Source of the DNA: Actinomycetes bacterium | GTDB lineage: Bacteria > Actinomycetota > Actinomycetes > S36-B12 > UBA10799 | DNA length: 5,635 nt | NCBI GenBank assembly: GCA_029779995.1 | Contig: JAKOZM010000014.1 | Span: 1 to 5,635 of the forward strand | Direction: 5' to 3' | Shown here: piece after piece, positions 1 through 5,635 of the stretch | How positions within the stretch are numbered: the first letter of the stretch is position 1 | Layout: the number at the start of each line of letters is the position of its first letter | Notes under the pieces: model-generated | The model's input: only the letters and a program-made list of their open reading frames with translations | The model's database searches: none | Told to the model about the DNA's origin: nothing | Position numbers and translations under genes: made by a program

Positions 1-1
1 T

Positions 2-2032
2 GAACTGCTCGCCGACATCGGCCGGCCTCACGACGGCCGGCTGCAGAAGGTACAGCAGGCCTTGTGGCTCGGGGCCAGCGTCGCCCAGGTGTATGAGATC
101 ACCGATATCGACCCCTGGTTCCTGGAACAGATCGCCGGTATCAACGCGATGGCCGATCGGGTGCGATCTGCCGATCCGTTGTCCCCGGATCTGCTGCGTG
201 AAGCCAAGGAGACTGGCTTCTCGGATGCTCAGCTCGCGGCCTTGCGTGGGACGCGGGAGGACGTTATTCGCGGCGTGCGCCATGCCCTGGGTATCCGTCC
301 GGTGTACAAGACGGTGGACACCTGCGCCGCCGAATTCCCGGCCTACACGCCGTACCACTACTCCAGCTACGACACCGAGACTGAGGTGGCGCCACGCGAG
401 AAGGAAGCGGTGATCATCCTCGGGTCCGGGCCCAACCGGATCGGACAGGGGATCGAGTTCGACTACTCGTGTGTGCATGCCACGTTGACCCTGCGTGAGG
501 CGGGGTACGAGGCCATCATGATCAATTGCAACCCCGAGACCGTCTCCACCGACTACGACACGGCCAGCCGGCTCTACTTCGAACCGCTGACGCTGGAGGA
601 CGTGCTCGAGGTGATCCGGGCCGAGCGGGCGGCGGGACCGTTGGCCGGGGTCATCTGCCAACTCGGTGGCCAGACGCCACTGGGGCTGGCAGCCCGGCTC
701 AAGGCGGAGGGCGTGCCGTTGCTGGGCACCACCCCCGAAGCCATCCACCTCGCGGAGGAGCGCGGTGCCTTCGGGCAGGTGCTCGAGGAGGCCGGCCTCC
801 CGGTGCCCAAATACGGCATGGCCCGCAGCGTGGCCGAGGCCGAGGCGATCGCCGCCCGGATCGGGTACCCCGTGCTTGTGCGGCCCAGTTACGTCCTCGG
901 CGGCCGCGGCATGGAGATCGTGTACGACGACACGATGCTCGCCTCCTACATCGAGCGCGCCACGCAGGCCAGCCCCGAGCATCCGGTGCTGGTCGACGAG
1001 TTCCTCGACGATGCCATCGAGATCGACGTGGACGCACTGTTCGACGGCGACGAGTTGTACGTCGGCGGCGTGATGGAACACATCGAGGAGGCCGGGATCC
1101 ATTCCGGGGACTCCGCCTGTGCCCTGCCGCCCATGACGCTTGGTCACCAGGAACTGGCCCAGATCCGGGCGTCGACCGTGGCCATCGCGCGCGGCGTTGG
1201 GGTGCGAGGTCTGCTCAATATCCAGTTCGCGCTGCGGGGCACGCGCCTCTACGTGCTGGAGGCCAACCCACGGGCGTCACGCACCGTCCCCTTCGTGTCC
1301 AAAGCCACGGGCGTGCCCCTGGCGAAGGCCGCGGCGCGCATCGCGGTCGGCGAGACCATCGCCGATCTGCGCGCGGACGGGTTGCTGCCCAAACAGGGTG
1401 ATGCCACGAACCTGCCGGTGGGGGCACCCATGGCCGTCAAGGAAGCCGTCATGCCATTCGGCCGATTCCATGGTGTGGACACTGTGCTTGGACCCGAGAT
1501 GCGCTCCACCGGCGAGGTGATGGGGATCGACTCCGACTTCGGCACCGCCTTCGCCAAGTCGCAGTCGGGGGCCTACTCCAGCGGCCTGCCGGTAACGGGC
1601 CGCGCGATCATCACCGTGGCCAACCGGGACAAGCGGTCGATGATCTTCCCGGTCAAGCGGCTCGCCGACCTCGGATTCGAGATCCTGGCCACCCAGGGCA
1701 CCGCGGAGGTGCTTCGTCGCAACGGCGTGGCAACCACCGTGTTGCGCAAGAACGCCGAAGGTATCGGCCCGAACGGCGAGCCGACCACCGTGAGCAGCAT
1801 CCTGGCTGGCGAGGTGGATCTCATCGTCAACACGCCGGTCGGTACCGGTGCACGGGTCGACGGCTACGAGATCCGCACGGCAGCGGTGGTCCGCGGCGTA
1901 CCGTGCATCACGACGGTGCAGGGCCTCGCGGCGGCCGTGCAGGGGATCGAGGCGCTGAAGACCGGACAGGTCGGTGTGCGCAGCATTCAAGAACACCAAA
2001 GCGATCTCGCCGCCCTGTGGGGTGGTCGATGA
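2..2032 (+). CDS. carB: Carbamoyl-phosphate synthase large subunit, C-terminal part (5' end outside window)
   Basis: CarB uses ammonia channelled from CarA, bicarbonate and two ATP to make carbamoyl phosphate for pyrimidines and arginine. The visible 676 codons are roughly the last 60% of a protein usually about 1,070-1,110 residues long. They cover the end of the first synthase half, the oligomerisation domain with IDPWFLEQI (near 107-133) and [12 protein letters not shown] (302-337), and the second ATP-grasp (carbamate kinase) half. That half shows GPNRIGQG (from 428), [13 protein letters not shown] (from 527), the [16 protein letters not shown] nucleotide loop (from 881), HSGDSAC (from 1100) and [13 protein letters not shown] (from 1256), whose E and N are the expected metal ligands. 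The final ~140 residues are the methylglyoxal-synthase-like allosteric domain; ATQGTA (from 1688) matches the UMP/IMP-binding threonines of the E. coli enzyme. The frame is open from the first base, so the TTG at 62 is an internal Leu codon, not a start. The TGA stop overlaps the pyrK ATG (ATGA), suggesting translational coupling. No frameshift or missing key residue is seen. Confidence 0.98.
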   Translation, partial: ELLADIGRPHDGRLQKVQQALWLGASVAQVYEITDIDPWFLEQIAGINAMADRVRSADPLSPDLLREAKETGFSDAQLAALRGTREDVIRGVRHALGIRPVYKTVDTCAAEFPAYTPYHYSSYDTETEVAPREKEAVIILGSGPNRIGQGIEFDYSCVHATLTLREAGYEAIMINCNPETVSTDYDTASRLYFEPLTLEDVLEVIRAERAAGPLAGVICQLGGQTPLGLAARLKAEGVPLLGTTPEAIHLAEERGAFGQVLEEAGLPVPKYGMARSVAEAEAIAARIGYPVLVRPSYVLGGRGMEIVYDDTMLASYIERATQASPEHPVLVDEFLDDAIEIDVDALFDGDELYVGGVMEHIEEAGIHSGDSACALPPMTLGHQELAQIRASTVAIARGVGVRGLLNIQFALRGTRLYVLEANPRASRTVPFVSKATGVPLAKAAARIAVGETIADLRADGLLPKQGDATNLPVGAPMAVKEAVMPFGRFHGVDTVLGPEMRSTGEVMGIDSDFGTAFAKSQSGAYSSGLPVTGRAIITVANRDKRSMIFPVKRLADLGFEILATQGTAEVLRRNGVATTVLRKNAEGIGPNGEPTTVSSILAGEVDLIVNTPVGTGARVDGYEIRTAAVVRGVPCITTVQGLAAAVQGIEALKTGQVGVRSIQEHQSDLAALWGGR

Positions 2033-2868
2033 GCAGCCAGGCTGACGCCGAAGTTCTCAGTGTGCGCCGAGAGGGCGAGTACTATCACCTGTCGTTCGCT
2101 GCCCCCGGCATTGCCGATGGTTTCCGGCCCGGGCACTTCGTGGCGATCGCCGTGGATGACGCCCACATCCTGCGGCGGGCATTCAGCATCCGATCGGCGT
2201 CGACCAAGGCCGGCGGGGCGCTGCAGATCATCGTCTCCCCTAAGGGGCCCGGCACGCAGTGGCTGGTGCGCCGTCGTCCCGGCGACATCCTCAACGTCAT
2301 CGCCCCACTCGGGCAGCCCTTCCGGCTGCCGACCGCTCCGGTCGCCTGTGTGCTGGTCGGCGGTGGCTACGGAGTGGCGCCCCTGTTCGAACTCGCCAGC
2401 CAGTTGCGGGCGCGCGGCAGCACGGTGGACATCATTGTGGGCGCCGGCGACACGGCCCGCCTCTACGGGGTGGTCGAGGCCCGCCGGGTCAGCGATGCCG
2501 TGTTCGTCACCACCGATGACGGGTCCAGCGGGGAACGTGGTCGCGTGACCGATCCGCTGCGGCGGATCCTGGCCTTGGGCCGGCACAAGGCCGTCTACGC
2601 GTGCGGGCCGATGGGGATGCTGCGGGCCGTGGCCGAGGCGAGTGCCGAGTTCGGTGCGGCCGCGCAGTGCGCGGTCGAGGAGTCGATGGCCTGCGGGGTG
2701 GGGGTGTGCATGACCTGCGTGCTGCCGGTCATCGGCGAGGACGGGGTGACCCGGATGGTGCGATCCTGCACCGACGGTCCGGTGTTCTTCGGCGACCGTG
2801 TCCGCTGGTCAGAAGTGGGCACCGTGCCGGCGGGCACGCTGGGAGCACCGGAGCCTCGTGATGATTGA
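2029..2868 (+). CDS. pyrK: Dihydroorotate dehydrogenase (NAD+) electron-transfer subunit
   Basis: PyrK (PyrDII) carries FAD and a [2Fe-2S] cluster and passes electrons from the FMN of PyrD to NAD+. It works as a cytoplasmic PyrK2-PyrD2 heterotetramer. The 279-residue product has ferredoxin-reductase architecture. The FAD-binding barrel has RRAFSI (residues 49-54, the RxxS flavin motif). The NAD domain has GGGYGVAPL (111-119) and YACGPMGML (190-198). The C-terminal iron-sulphur region has C222, C227, C230 and C247 (C-x4-C-x2-C-x16-C), the PyrK cluster pattern. Length is somewhat above the usual ~255-265; the extra is a short N-terminal lead and a Pro/Ala/Gly-rich tail. I chose ATG 2029 because it overlaps the carB stop and has a TGGGG sequence 6 bases upstream; GTG 2017 is an in-frame alternative adding four residues. 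Its overlap with class 1B pyrD settles the identity over other ferredoxin reductases. Confidence 0.95.
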   Translation: MSSQADAEVLSVRREGEYYHLSFAAPGIADGFRPGHFVAIAVDDAHILRRAFSIRSASTKAGGALQIIVSPKGPGTQWLVRRRPGDILNVIAPLGQPFRLPTAPVACVLVGGGYGVAPLFELASQLRARGSTVDIIVGAGDTARLYGVVEARRVSDAVFVTTDDGSSGERGRVTDPLRRILALGRHKAVYACGPMGMLRAVAEASAEFGAAAQCAVEESMACGVGVCMTCVLPVIGEDGVTRMVRSCTDGPVFFGDRVRWSEVGTVPAGTLGAPEPRDD

Positions 2869-3793
2869 TCCGAGTGTGACCCTCGCCGGCGTGCGCTTCA
2901 ACGGCCCCGCCTTCACGGCCTCTGGCTGCGCGGCCGCGGGTAAGGAATTGCGCAACTATTTCGATCTCACAGAGATCGGGGGTGTGGTGACCAAGAGCAT
3001 CATGCTGCGTCCGCGCTCCGGGCGTCCCACTCCGCGGATGGTCGAGACACCGTCGGGGATGCTCAACTCGATCGGGCTGCAGGGTCCCGGCGTCGAATCG
3101 TTCCTGGCCAATGACCTGGCGTGGCTGCGGGACAACGGGGTCACCGCAGTGGTCAGCATCGCCGGCGAGACCGTCGACGAGTTCGGTCAGCTCGCGCGAA
3201 TCCTGCGCAATGAGTCTGGGATCGCGGCCCTCGAGGTCAACATCTCGTGCCCGAACGTGGAGAGCCGGGGGCAGGTGTTCGCCTGCGACGTGATGAGTGC
3301 TTCCGGCGTGATCCATCAGGTCCGGCGCAACACGAACTCGTCGGTGCCCATCTTCGCCAAGCTTTCCCCAGACGTCACCAGCATCGCCGAGATCGCCGTG
3401 GCCTGCCGCAACGCCGGCGCCGATGGCTTCTCGGTCATGAACACCACCCTGGGGATGGCCATCGACACGCAGACGCTGCGCCCGATTCTGGGTGGGGTCA
3501 CCGGCGGGCTCAGCGGCCCAGCCATCCGGCCACTCGCGGTGCGCTGTGTGTGGCAGGTCCACCAGGCGGTACCCGACGCCCCGATCCTGGGGATGGGTGG
3601 GATCGCCAGTGGGGCCGACGCCTTGCAGTTCCTCGCCGCCGGGGCCAGTGCCGTGGAGGTCGGCACGATGACCTTCAATGAACCCAGTGCACCGGCACGC
3701 GTTCAGCGCGAACTGCTGGCCCTGCTTGAGCAGCGCGGCTTTGGATCCGTGGCCGAGGCTGTGGGGATCGGGCACCGCGGGGGACTGGCGTGA
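2861..3793 (+). CDS. pyrD: Dihydroorotate dehydrogenase, class 1B catalytic subunit
   Basis: This FMN-dependent TIM-barrel enzyme oxidises dihydroorotate to orotate, the fourth step of UMP synthesis. The 310-residue length is typical of class 1B (~300-310) and shorter than membrane-bound class 2 enzymes. No N-terminal hydrophobic helix is seen, so it should be soluble. Visible motifs are VVTKSIM (K45), LNSIGLQGPG (N69 onward), EVNISCPN (N127 and C130, the class 1 catalytic cysteine, where class 2 has serine), FAKLSPD (K168), VMNTTLGMAID (N194), GGLSGPAIRP (215-224, phosphate/flavin contacts) and LGMGGIASGADAL (from 243). Adjacent pyrK supports NAD+ as acceptor, as opposed to fumarate (class 1A). 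ATG 2861 is preceded at 7 bases by GGAG (2850-2853); the adjacent GTG at 2858 is an alternative adding one residue. The start lies inside pyrK (8-base overlap), so the two subunits are probably translated in coupled, near-equal amounts. Confidence 0.96.
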   Translation: MIDPSVTLAGVRFNGPAFTASGCAAAGKELRNYFDLTEIGGVVTKSIMLRPRSGRPTPRMVETPSGMLNSIGLQGPGVESFLANDLAWLRDNGVTAVVSIAGETVDEFGQLARILRNESGIAALEVNISCPNVESRGQVFACDVMSASGVIHQVRRNTNSSVPIFAKLSPDVTSIAEIAVACRNAGADGFSVMNTTLGMAIDTQTLRPILGGVTGGLSGPAIRPLAVRCVWQVHQAVPDAPILGMGGIASGADALQFLAAGASAVEVGTMTFNEPSAPARVQRELLALLEQRGFGSVAEAVGIGHRGGLA

Positions 3794-3824
3794 CCAGATT
3801 TCGTCATTCCGCCATTGATCACCG

Positions 3825-3831
3825 TGAGGAG
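3825..3831 (+). promoter_or_regulatory. Strong ribosome-binding site of pyrF
   Basis: TGAGGAG lies 5 bases before ATG 3837 and is the best Shine-Dalgarno match in the window. It sits in the 43-base pyrD-pyrF gap (3794-3836), the only spacer longer than about 10 bases inside the pyr block. It fixes the pyrF start and suggests that pyrF is translated independently, unlike the overlapping genes upstream. I see no hairpin-plus-T-tract terminator or convincing promoter in this gap. Confidence 0.8.
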
Positions 3832-3836
3832 ACGTC

Positions 3837-4541
3837 ATGATCGCCCCCATCGCACTGGCCCTGGATGCACCCGACCTGCAGACTGCCTGTACTTGGGCCA
3901 ACGCCGTGGACGGGGTCTTCAGCCACGTGAAGGTCGGACTGCAGACCTACCTGCGCGACGGCGCCCTCGGGGTCGCCGAGATTCGGGCGGCCGCCCCGCA
4001 CTGCGCGTTGTTCCTGGATCTGAAGATCCACGACATCCCGAACACGATGGCCGGCGCTGCGCGTTCCGTGGCGGCTCTGCAGCCAGATCTGCTCACCGTC
4101 CACGCGGCCGCGGGCACTGCCGGGATCGCTGCCGTAGCGCAGGCCCTACCTGAGACCAAGGTGGCTGCCGTCACCGTGCTGACCAGTCTGTCCGCGCTGG
4201 ACCTCAGCGAACTGGGCATCATCGGAAGCCCTGAGCAGGCGGTGATGCGCTGGGCGAGATTGGCGGTCGACGCCGGGGCCCGGGCGATCGTCTCCTCCGC
4301 GCAGGAGGTGACCACCCTGCGAGCTCTGCTGGGTCCCGATCCGGTGCTGATCACCCCTGGTATCCGTCCCGCCGGCGCCGACGTGGGTGATCAGTCACGC
4401 GTCGTCACGCCGGCTGACGCCATCGGGGCGGGTGCCTCGCTGCTGGTCGTCGGGCGGCCAGTGACCGCTGCTGAGCACCCTCGGGCAGCCGCACAGGCCA
4501 TCGCTGAGGAAGCAGTGCGCGCCCTGGCCTCCGTTGGATAG
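3837..4541 (+). CDS. pyrF: Orotidine-5'-phosphate decarboxylase, type 1
   Basis: PyrF decarboxylates OMP to UMP, the last step of de novo pyrimidine synthesis, using a small cofactor-free TIM barrel that works as a dimer in the cytoplasm. The 234 residues match the short type-1 family (E. coli and Bacillus-like, ~230-245). Active-site residues are D10 (ALALD), K32 (HVKVG) and the D-x-K-x-x-D signature in FLDLKIHDIPNT (D61, K63, D66, T70), followed by LTVHAAAG (86-93), VLTSL (114-118), the phosphate-gripper region TPGIRP (173-178), DQSRV (Q186) and VVGRPVT (R207). All expected catalytic residues are present. From memory, Mycobacterium and Streptomyces carry the longer type-2 enzyme (~270-290 residues, with a DAKRGDIG-type signature), so this variant is noteworthy. 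The start is fixed by the strong upstream ribosome-binding site. The TAG stop lies 10 bases before the next gene. Confidence 0.97.
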   Translation: MIAPIALALDAPDLQTACTWANAVDGVFSHVKVGLQTYLRDGALGVAEIRAAAPHCALFLDLKIHDIPNTMAGAARSVAALQPDLLTVHAAAGTAGIAAVAQALPETKVAAVTVLTSLSALDLSELGIIGSPEQAVMRWARLAVDAGARAIVSSAQEVTTLRALLGPDPVLITPGIRPAGADVGDQSRVVTPADAIGAGASLLVVGRPVTAAEHPRAAAQAIAEEAVRALASVG

Positions 4542-4544
4542 GGT
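4539..4544 (+). promoter_or_regulatory. Putative -10 element for leaderless transcription of the mIHF gene
   Basis: TAGGGT fits the actinobacterial sigma-A -10 consensus TANNNT. It ends 7 bases before GTG 4552, so transcription would begin at or next to the start codon and give a leaderless mRNA, a common arrangement in actinobacteria. Its first three bases are the pyrF TAG stop. No good -35 hexamer is visible about 17 bases upstream (around 4516-4522). The same bases also contain AGGG 8 bases before the GTG, which could act as a weak ribosome-binding site on the read-through transcript, so the promoter reading is an inference. Confidence 0.4.
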
Positions 4545-4551
4545 CGCACCC

Positions 4552-4869
4552 GTGCAGACCCCCCCGAAATTGACTGATGAGCAACGCCAATTGGCCAGTG
4601 TGCGTGCCGTGGCCAATCGGCGCCGCCGCGCCGAGGTCAAGGATCAGTTGCGCACGGGTGAGATGACCTGGGAGCAAGTCCTGGCCTTGGCCGAGACCGA
4701 CGATGTGGTTGCCGGCCTGCGGGTCAGCGACGTACTGCTGGCCATCCCGGGCGTGGGCCCTATGCGCGTCAAGCGGTTCATGAAGTACGCCCATGTCTCG
4801 CAGACCCGCCGTCTGCGGGGTCTCGGGCCCCAGCAGGTTCGCCTGCTGAGCAGAGTGCTGAGTTGGTGA
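4552..4869 (+). CDS. mihF: Actinobacterial integration host factor (mIHF/sIHF family)
   Basis: This small basic nucleoid-associated protein binds and bends DNA. The actinobacterial family is unrelated in fold to E. coli IHF and is known from phage L5 integration in mycobacteria and from Streptomyces sIHF. The 105-residue product matches the ~105-residue family core. It has a basic N-terminal helix ([20 protein letters not shown], residues 7-26), a middle segment [16 protein letters not shown], and a helix-two-turn-helix DNA-binding unit with [13 protein letters not shown] (65-77) and TRRLRGLG (85-92). R86, R87 and R89 match the arginines implicated in DNA contact in mIHF. I chose GTG 4552 because it begins next to the conserved LTDEQ block, while TTG 4534 would overlap pyrF and add six unconserved residues. 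Its position between pyrF and gmk is the family's conserved locus. The last codon overlaps gmk (GTGA). Confidence 0.93.
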   Translation: MQTPPKLTDEQRQLASVRAVANRRRRAEVKDQLRTGEMTWEQVLALAETDDVVAGLRVSDVLLAIPGVGPMRVKRFMKYAHVSQTRRLRGLGPQQVRLLSRVLSW

Positions 4870-5405
4870 ACCGGCTCTTCGTGGTGTCCGGCCCCAGTGG
4901 CGTGGGGAAGGGGACTGTGGTGGCCAGACTCCTGGCACAGCGTCCCGACATCTGGTTGTCGGTCTCGGCCACGACCCGCGCCCCCCGGCCCGGAGAGGTC
5001 GACGGGCAGCAATACTTCTTCCTCCCACAGCAGCGTTTCGACGAGCTGGTGGCCGCCGGGCAGATGCTCGAGTGGGCCACCTTCGCGGGCAACTCCTATG
5101 GGACCCCACGAGAGCCGGTCGTGACACATCTGGAGCGTGGGCCGGTGCTGCTGGAGATCGAACTGCAGGGAGCCCGGCAGGTTCGGGCCGCGATGCCGCA
5201 GTGTGTTCTCGTCTTCCTCGCGCCACCCTCGCCCGAGGAGTTGCAGCGCCGCTTGATCGGCCGAGGGACCGAGGATGACGCGGCGGTCGCTGCCCGGTTG
5301 GCCAGGGCGCAGGCCGAACTGGCCGCCCAGACGGAGTTCGACCATGTGATCCACAACGACGACGTGGATCGGGCCGCTGCGGAGCTGGGCCGGCTCGTGG
5401 GCTGA
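4866..5405 (+). CDS. gmk: Guanylate kinase
   Basis: Gmk phosphorylates GMP (and dGMP) to GDP with ATP and is essential for guanine nucleotide supply. The 179-residue product is slightly short against the usual ~185-205 but has every domain. The P-loop is GPSGVGKGT (residues 9-17, K15). The GMP-binding region is [21 protein letters not shown] (S34, R38, R41, Y50), with E69 (LEW) and NSYGT (76-80). The [13 protein letters not shown] strand runs 95-107, the lid has RGTEDD (133-138) and R144, and the end has HNDD (163-166). At residue 99 it has Glu where the family generally has Asp (EID-x-QG). GTG 4866 is chosen because it overlaps the mIHF stop (GTGA, 4 bases); TTG 4863 would add one residue. 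The upstream ribosome-binding signal is weak, so translation probably depends on coupling to the mIHF gene. Confidence 0.97.
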   Translation: MNRLFVVSGPSGVGKGTVVARLLAQRPDIWLSVSATTRAPRPGEVDGQQYFFLPQQRFDELVAAGQMLEWATFAGNSYGTPREPVVTHLERGPVLLEIELQGARQVRAAMPQCVLVFLAPPSPEELQRRLIGRGTEDDAAVAARLARAQAELAAQTEFDHVIHNDDVDRAAAELGRLVG

Positions 5406-5443
5406 GGACACCTGTGCCTCGGGCCGTCATGTCACCCCCCTGT

Positions 5444-5449
5444 TACTCT
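5444..5449 (+). promoter_or_regulatory. Putative -10 element of the rpoZ promoter
   Basis: TACTCT, in the context TGTTACTCTGG, matches the actinobacterial TANNNT -10 pattern. It lies in the 75-base gmk-rpoZ spacer (5406-5480), the longest non-coding stretch in the window. A start near 5456 would give a leader of about 25 bases that includes the rpoZ ribosome-binding site. No clear -35 hexamer is seen, which is common for sigma-A promoters in this phylum. A run of six C residues (5435-5440) falls in the spacer region. Read-through from gmk is also likely, as no convincing terminator is present. Confidence 0.5.
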
Positions 5450-5468
5450 GGGAAGAGTTTGTGCGAAC

Positions 5469-5474
5469 GAAAGG
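5469..5474 (+). promoter_or_regulatory. Ribosome-binding site of rpoZ
   Basis: GAAAGG lies 6 bases before GTG 5481, a normal Shine-Dalgarno spacing. It selects this GTG over the GTG at 5461, which is out of frame. Confidence 0.7.
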
Positions 5475-5480
5475 TTTCCT

Positions 5481-5635
5481 GTGGCTGTTGAGAGTCGTGA
5501 AGAGGGCATTACGCACCCTCCGCTGGACGAGTTGCTCGAGAAGACCGACTCCAAGTACTCGCTGGTGATCGAGGCGGCCCGCCGCGCCCGCCAGATCAAC
5601 GCCTACTACAGCCAGCTCTCCGAGGGTGCCTTGGA
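5481..5635 (+). CDS. rpoZ: DNA-directed RNA polymerase omega subunit, N-terminal part (3' end outside window)
   Basis: Omega is the small subunit that helps fold and assemble beta-prime into the core RNA polymerase. The visible 51 codons begin [21 protein letters not shown] and contain the conserved helices [18 protein letters not shown] (23-40) and [11 protein letters not shown] (41-51). This is the actinobacterial omega pattern (GIT-x-PP-x-DELLE, KY-x-LV, AA-RARQIN-x-YY). Full-length actinobacterial omegas are about 85-110 residues, so roughly half is seen. GTG 5481 is set by the upstream GAAAGG and there is no in-frame start just before it. In related genomes rpoZ is followed by coaBC (dfp) and metK, which I would expect past the right edge. 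No frameshift or unusual residue is seen. Confidence 0.95.
   Translation, partial: MAVESREEGITHPPLDELLEKTDSKYSLVIEAARRARQINAYYSQLSEGAL

Noticed and set aside
21..41. 7-base-pair inverted repeat (GCCGGCC / GGCCGGC) with a 7-base loop
   Set aside because: It lies within carB coding sequence, where it encodes ordinary codons. GC-rich DNA produces such repeats by chance, and there is no T tract or gene boundary.
62..64. TTG as a start for an N-terminally short CarB
   Set aside because: The same frame is open through the left edge and already reads as CarB sequence, so this is an internal leucine of a gene cut by the window.
526..1401. 291-codon open frame in another + frame inside carB
   Set aside because: Extremely Arg/Gly-rich out-of-frame reading of a highly conserved carB region; no motif and no start signal.
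1277..1999. 240-codon minus-strand open frame within carB
   Set aside because: Antisense shadow of the CarB allosteric domain; no domain recognised.
2729..3901. 390-codon open frame on the minus strand, antisense to pyrD
   Set aside because: It mirrors the codon structure of pyrD, spans three genes' boundaries, has low-complexity Arg/Gly/His/Pro-rich composition and no recognisable domain. It is a typical antisense shadow in GC-rich DNA.
4559..4565. Run of seven C residues in the mIHF gene start, possible frameshift or phase-variation site
   Set aside because: The frame is continuous and gives a full conserved protein; a seven-base C run is expected by chance in GC-rich sequence and the gene is housekeeping.
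5404..5420. Small hairpin with a bulge (GAGG-A-CA / TG-CCTC) at the gmk stop, possible terminator
   Set aside because: The stem is only six pairs with a bulge, has no T tract, and overlaps the stop codon. Too weak to call a terminator.
4405..5430. 341-codon open frame on the minus strand, antisense to mihF and gmk
   Set aside because: Arg/Pro/Ala-rich translation with no motif, fully overlapping two well-supported genes; explained by GC-rich third positions.

Overview
The window comes from a high-GC actinobacterium (Actinomycetota). The evidence is the uniformly GC-rich coding sequence with G/C-rich third codon positions, GTG starts, a gene for the actinobacterial-type integration host factor (mIHF/sIHF family), and the gene order carB - pyrD - pyrF - mihF - gmk - rpoZ. 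That order is the conserved actinobacterial pyrimidine/housekeeping cluster, close to those known in Streptomyces and Mycobacterium. I cannot place the organism to genus from this sequence alone. All genes are on the + strand and there is almost no non-coding DNA.

Layout. Positions 2-2032 hold the C-terminal 676 codons of carB (large subunit of carbamoyl-phosphate synthase), open at the left edge. It overlaps pyrK (2029-2868, electron-transfer subunit of dihydroorotate dehydrogenase) by 4 bases. pyrK overlaps pyrD (2861-3793, class 1B dihydroorotate dehydrogenase) by 8 bases. After a 43-base gap with a strong Shine-Dalgarno sequence comes pyrF (3837-4541, type-1 orotidine-5'-phosphate decarboxylase). 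The mIHF gene (4552-4869) begins 10 bases later, probably with its own promoter overlapping the pyrF stop codon. It overlaps gmk (4866-5405, guanylate kinase) by 4 bases. A 75-base spacer with a likely promoter precedes rpoZ (5481 to the right edge, RNA polymerase omega, first 51 codons).

How the genes work together. CarB makes carbamoyl phosphate, the first committed intermediate of UMP synthesis. PyrK and PyrD oxidise dihydroorotate to orotate with NAD+ as the final acceptor. PyrF makes UMP, the feedback inhibitor sensed by the C-terminal domain of CarB. mIHF (nucleoid architecture), Gmk (GMP to GDP) and omega (polymerase assembly) form a second housekeeping block that links nucleotide supply to DNA organisation and transcription.

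I see no mobile element, CRISPR array, tRNA/rRNA, phage gene or defence system. This is an ordinary core-genome region and I find no undescribed system in it. The most notable points are enzyme choices: an NAD-linked class 1B PyrKD and a type-1 PyrF, where the best-known actinobacteria carry a class 2 PyrD and a type-2 PyrF. A probable leaderless promoter for the mIHF gene, embedded in the end of pyrF, is also worth a look.
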